Shown one piece after another: positions 5,835 through 7,234 of a DNA stretch of 7,234 bases. The stretch spans positions 1-7,234 of the forward strand of contig CALZHQ010000109.1 of assembly GCA_945787295.1 (NCBI GenBank). Direction: 5' to 3'. The stretch is from an uncultured Desulfuromonadales bacterium (GTDB lineage Bacteria; Desulfobacterota; Desulfuromonadia; Desulfuromonadales; Geopsychrobacteraceae). A program made the position numbers and the translations under genes. Within the stretch, counting starts at the first letter, position 1; every line of letters starts with the position of its first letter. The notes beneath the pieces are model-generated. The model was not told the origin of the DNA. It saw nothing but the letters and a program-made list of their open reading frames with translations, and searched no databases.

Positions 5835-6365
5835 ATGACGTTAGCATTACTTCTATTGATTTGCATGATGTGGGTCCCGGTCGGTCTATTCTTTCTGGGC
5901 CACGGTGAGGCAAAAAGTACCGGTTTCGTAACCGCCGTTGTAGGGACCCTCGTTGTCATCGGCGCGATTCTTCAGGCAGCCATTTTTGCCGATCCCTTTA
6001 CCGCCGGCCTGCTTTTCGTGTTTGGCGTTCTTTATCTACAAACAGCCCATGCTCTTTGGACAGGGCTGGAAGATATGCGGACCGTCGGTAACGGCGCTTT
6101 GGTGGTTGCCATTGTCTGTGCCATGTATGCGTACCTATTTCTCACCGGCGGCGGCTTGAAAGCCGATGGCACAACGATTATCGGCATAACACCCTACCTG
6201 GGATTCATGAACATTACGTTCGTGGTTATCTGCCTGACAGTTGTTGGCGTAACTTACGGCAAGCTCAGTGCCAAACTTGCTGCGTATATGTTCCTGGTCC
6301 TGAGCTTCACCTGTTTGTTTGTTCCGGCAATCGGACTCATGGGATTTGGAAAACTTCCGTTTTAA
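5835..6365 (+). CDS. AmiS/UreI-like six-helix inner-membrane channel
   Basis: Membrane protein of 176 residues with six predicted hydrophobic helices (about 2-21, 29-50, 56-74, 86-104, 118-140, 147-170). This is the size and topology of the AmiS/UreI family, which passes urea and short-chain amides across the inner membrane. Family-like stretches are KSTGFVTAVVGTLVV (27-41) at helix 2 and TAGLLFVFGVLYLQTA (56-71) at helix 3. It lacks the long histidine-rich periplasmic loops of Helicobacter UreI; the only histidines are at 23 and 72, so acid gating is not expected. GGAG at 5824-5827 is the ribosome-binding site. Its neighbours are DUF4242 upstream and a porin downstream. No amidase or urease is visible, so the cargo may be another small neutral molecule. 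The family call is by eye. Confidence 0.7.
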   Translation: MTLALLLLICMMWVPVGLFFLGHGEAKSTGFVTAVVGTLVVIGAILQAAIFADPFTAGLLFVFGVLYLQTAHALWTGLEDMRTVGNGALVVAIVCAMYAYLFLTGGGLKADGTTIIGITPYLGFMNITFVVICLTVVGVTYGKLSAKLAAYMFLVLSFTCLFVPAIGLMGFGKLPF

Positions 6366-6368
6366 GTA

Positions 6369-6408
6369 GCAGACTGGACCGGCAAGCGAAGTCTGCCGAT
6401 TTTATTAT
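6369..6408 (+). terminator. Terminator-like hairpin after the channel gene
   Basis: GCAGACT (6369-6375) pairs perfectly with AGTCTGC (6390-6396) across a 14-base loop. After CGA comes the T-rich run TTTTATTATT (6400-6409). The stem is short and the loop wide, so termination is probably partial, reducing porin expression relative to the upstream genes or insulating it. Confidence 0.45.
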
Positions 6409-6411
6409 TAC

Positions 6412-6444
6412 AAGCTGCCAGAGGGTTAAATGCCCTGACAGCTT
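6412..6444 (+). other. Hairpin in the porin leader
   Basis: AAGCTG (6412-6417) pairs with CAGCTT (6439-6444). An inner GGG (6422-6424) pairs with CCC (6433-6435), flanked by CA/TG, giving a long imperfect stem. It has no T-run and ends four bases before the porin ribosome-binding site AGAAGGGG (6448-6455). It could stabilise the mRNA or influence translation of this abundant class of protein. Confidence 0.45.
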
Positions 6445-6462
6445 TCCAGAAGGGGTAAATTC

Positions 6463-7234
6463 ATGAAATCTACACAGTTATTAAAAGTTCTGCTGCCATG
6501 GCTTGTTGTCTTGGCATTCTGCCTGCCTGCCTCAGCTGCGATCACACTCTTTGACAAAGAAGGTACCACTTTCGCTGTCGACGGTTTTTTCAACACCTTC
6601 TATGCACATCATGACGACGATTCGGGGCAGGAACAATCCCGGGTGAAAATGGGTTTTCTGCCCAATTATATTGGATTTAATTTCAGCAAGCAGGTTGGCA
6701 AACTGAAGCTGGGGGGTCGCTCTTCCTTCTGGGTGACTATCAACGACAGTGATTCGAACCTCACCGAAACAGGTATCGATGTTCGTCAGTTCTACGGTAC
6801 CGTCGACGGTGATTGGGGCCAGGTATTGTTCGGGAAAGACTTCACCCTGTTTAACCGCTCCAACATCTTCAACGACGAGATCCTGATCGGCTTCGGCAAA
6901 ACGGGCGGAGTTCCTGGGATTGATGCGACCGGGGTCTCCTTCGGCAATATCGGCTCAGGTTACACCTATCCGCTCCCCTCGGCACAGATCACCTACCGGA
7001 CTCCCACGCTGGCGGGTTTCAAGCTGGCGATCGGCGTAATTGACCCGGCCAGAACCTCTGGGACAGGCGGAGAAGAAAACATGCCGCGCTTCGAAGGCGA
7101 GCTGACCTACAAGCAGGACTTTGATCCGATCTCGATCATCGCCTGGGGTGGGTTTCTCTACCAGTCCTCTGAAAATGGTGCGTCCGGAGACATAGATTCA
7201 CAGGGCATCTCCTACGGCCTCAATGTAAAATTTG
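6463..7234 (+). CDS. Outer-membrane porin, N-terminal 257 residues (runs off window)
   Basis: ATG 6463 follows ribosome-binding site AGAAGGGG by seven bases. The frame stays open to the right edge, giving 257 residues plus one base. A Sec signal peptide is clear: MKSTQ, hydrophobic core LLKVLLPWLVVLAF, and a cleavage region PASAA with the cut near residue 25. The mature part alternates polar and hydrophobic residues with many aromatic ends, and has the FGKDFTLFNRSNIFND segment (about 125-140) and repeated GFKLAIGV-type strands. This is the style of general porins of the Gram-negative porin superfamily (Porin_4/OmpC-like). It should form a trimeric beta-barrel for diffusion of small solutes. 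Being third in the operon after an inner-membrane channel, it may supply the outer-membrane step for the same solute (inference). Confidence 0.85.
   Translation, partial: MKSTQLLKVLLPWLVVLAFCLPASAAITLFDKEGTTFAVDGFFNTFYAHHDDDSGQEQSRVKMGFLPNYIGFNFSKQVGKLKLGGRSSFWVTINDSDSNLTETGIDVRQFYGTVDGDWGQVLFGKDFTLFNRSNIFNDEILIGFGKTGGVPGIDATGVSFGNIGSGYTYPLPSAQITYRTPTLAGFKLAIGVIDPARTSGTGGEENMPRFEGELTYKQDFDPISIIAWGGFLYQSSENGASGDIDSQGISYGLNVKF

Noticed and set aside
6463..6540. Porin N-terminus as a lipoprotein signal (Cys20 in LAFC)
   Set aside because: Phe at -1 does not fit a lipobox, while PASAA just after gives a good signal peptidase I site.

Overview
The window looks like chromosome from a Gram-negative, probably anaerobic deltaproteobacterium of the Desulfuromonas/Geobacter/Pelobacter type. 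This placement is an inference from gene content and style: a sigma-54 two-component system, an iron-containing alcohol dehydrogenase, a porin with a signal peptide, and a MoaA followed by the start of a MOSC-domain gene. No rRNA or other species marker is present.

Left end (1-1210): a G+C-rich stretch of about 157 bases (about 66% G+C by hand count) abuts the first 11 codons of what looks like a MOSC-domain molybdenum-cofactor gene and destroys the rest of it. The likely cause is an insertion or rearrangement. Upstream of it on the minus strand is an intact moaA (GTP 3',8-cyclase).

Middle (1220-4952, minus strand): three tightly coupled genes are transcribed in the order iron alcohol dehydrogenase, PAS histidine kinase, NtrC-type sigma-54 response regulator. 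Both internal junctions are TGATG, with stop and start sharing one base. moaA follows the regulator after 9 bases.

Divergent control region (4953-5513): a long A+T-rich intergenic region. It holds two good sigma-54 (-24/-12) promoter matches, one facing each way: minus strand 5042-5057 and plus strand 5423-5438. It also holds inverted and direct repeats that could be activator or operator sites, and a possible 13-codon leader peptide.

Right side (5514-7234, plus strand): a small DUF4242 (SCO4226-like) protein, a six-helix membrane protein resembling AmiS/UreI channels, and the first 257 residues of an outer-membrane porin that runs off the window. Hairpins lie in both gaps between these genes.

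Working model (inference): the kinase/regulator pair senses a small neutral compound or its oxidation state. It then switches on, through sigma-54 RNA polymerase, both its own operon with the dehydrogenase and the divergent porin/channel/DUF4242 operon. The outer-membrane pore, inner-membrane channel and cytoplasmic dehydrogenase would together form a dedicated route for a small alcohol, aldehyde, amide or similar molecule. No amidase or urease gene is visible here, so the substrate is open.
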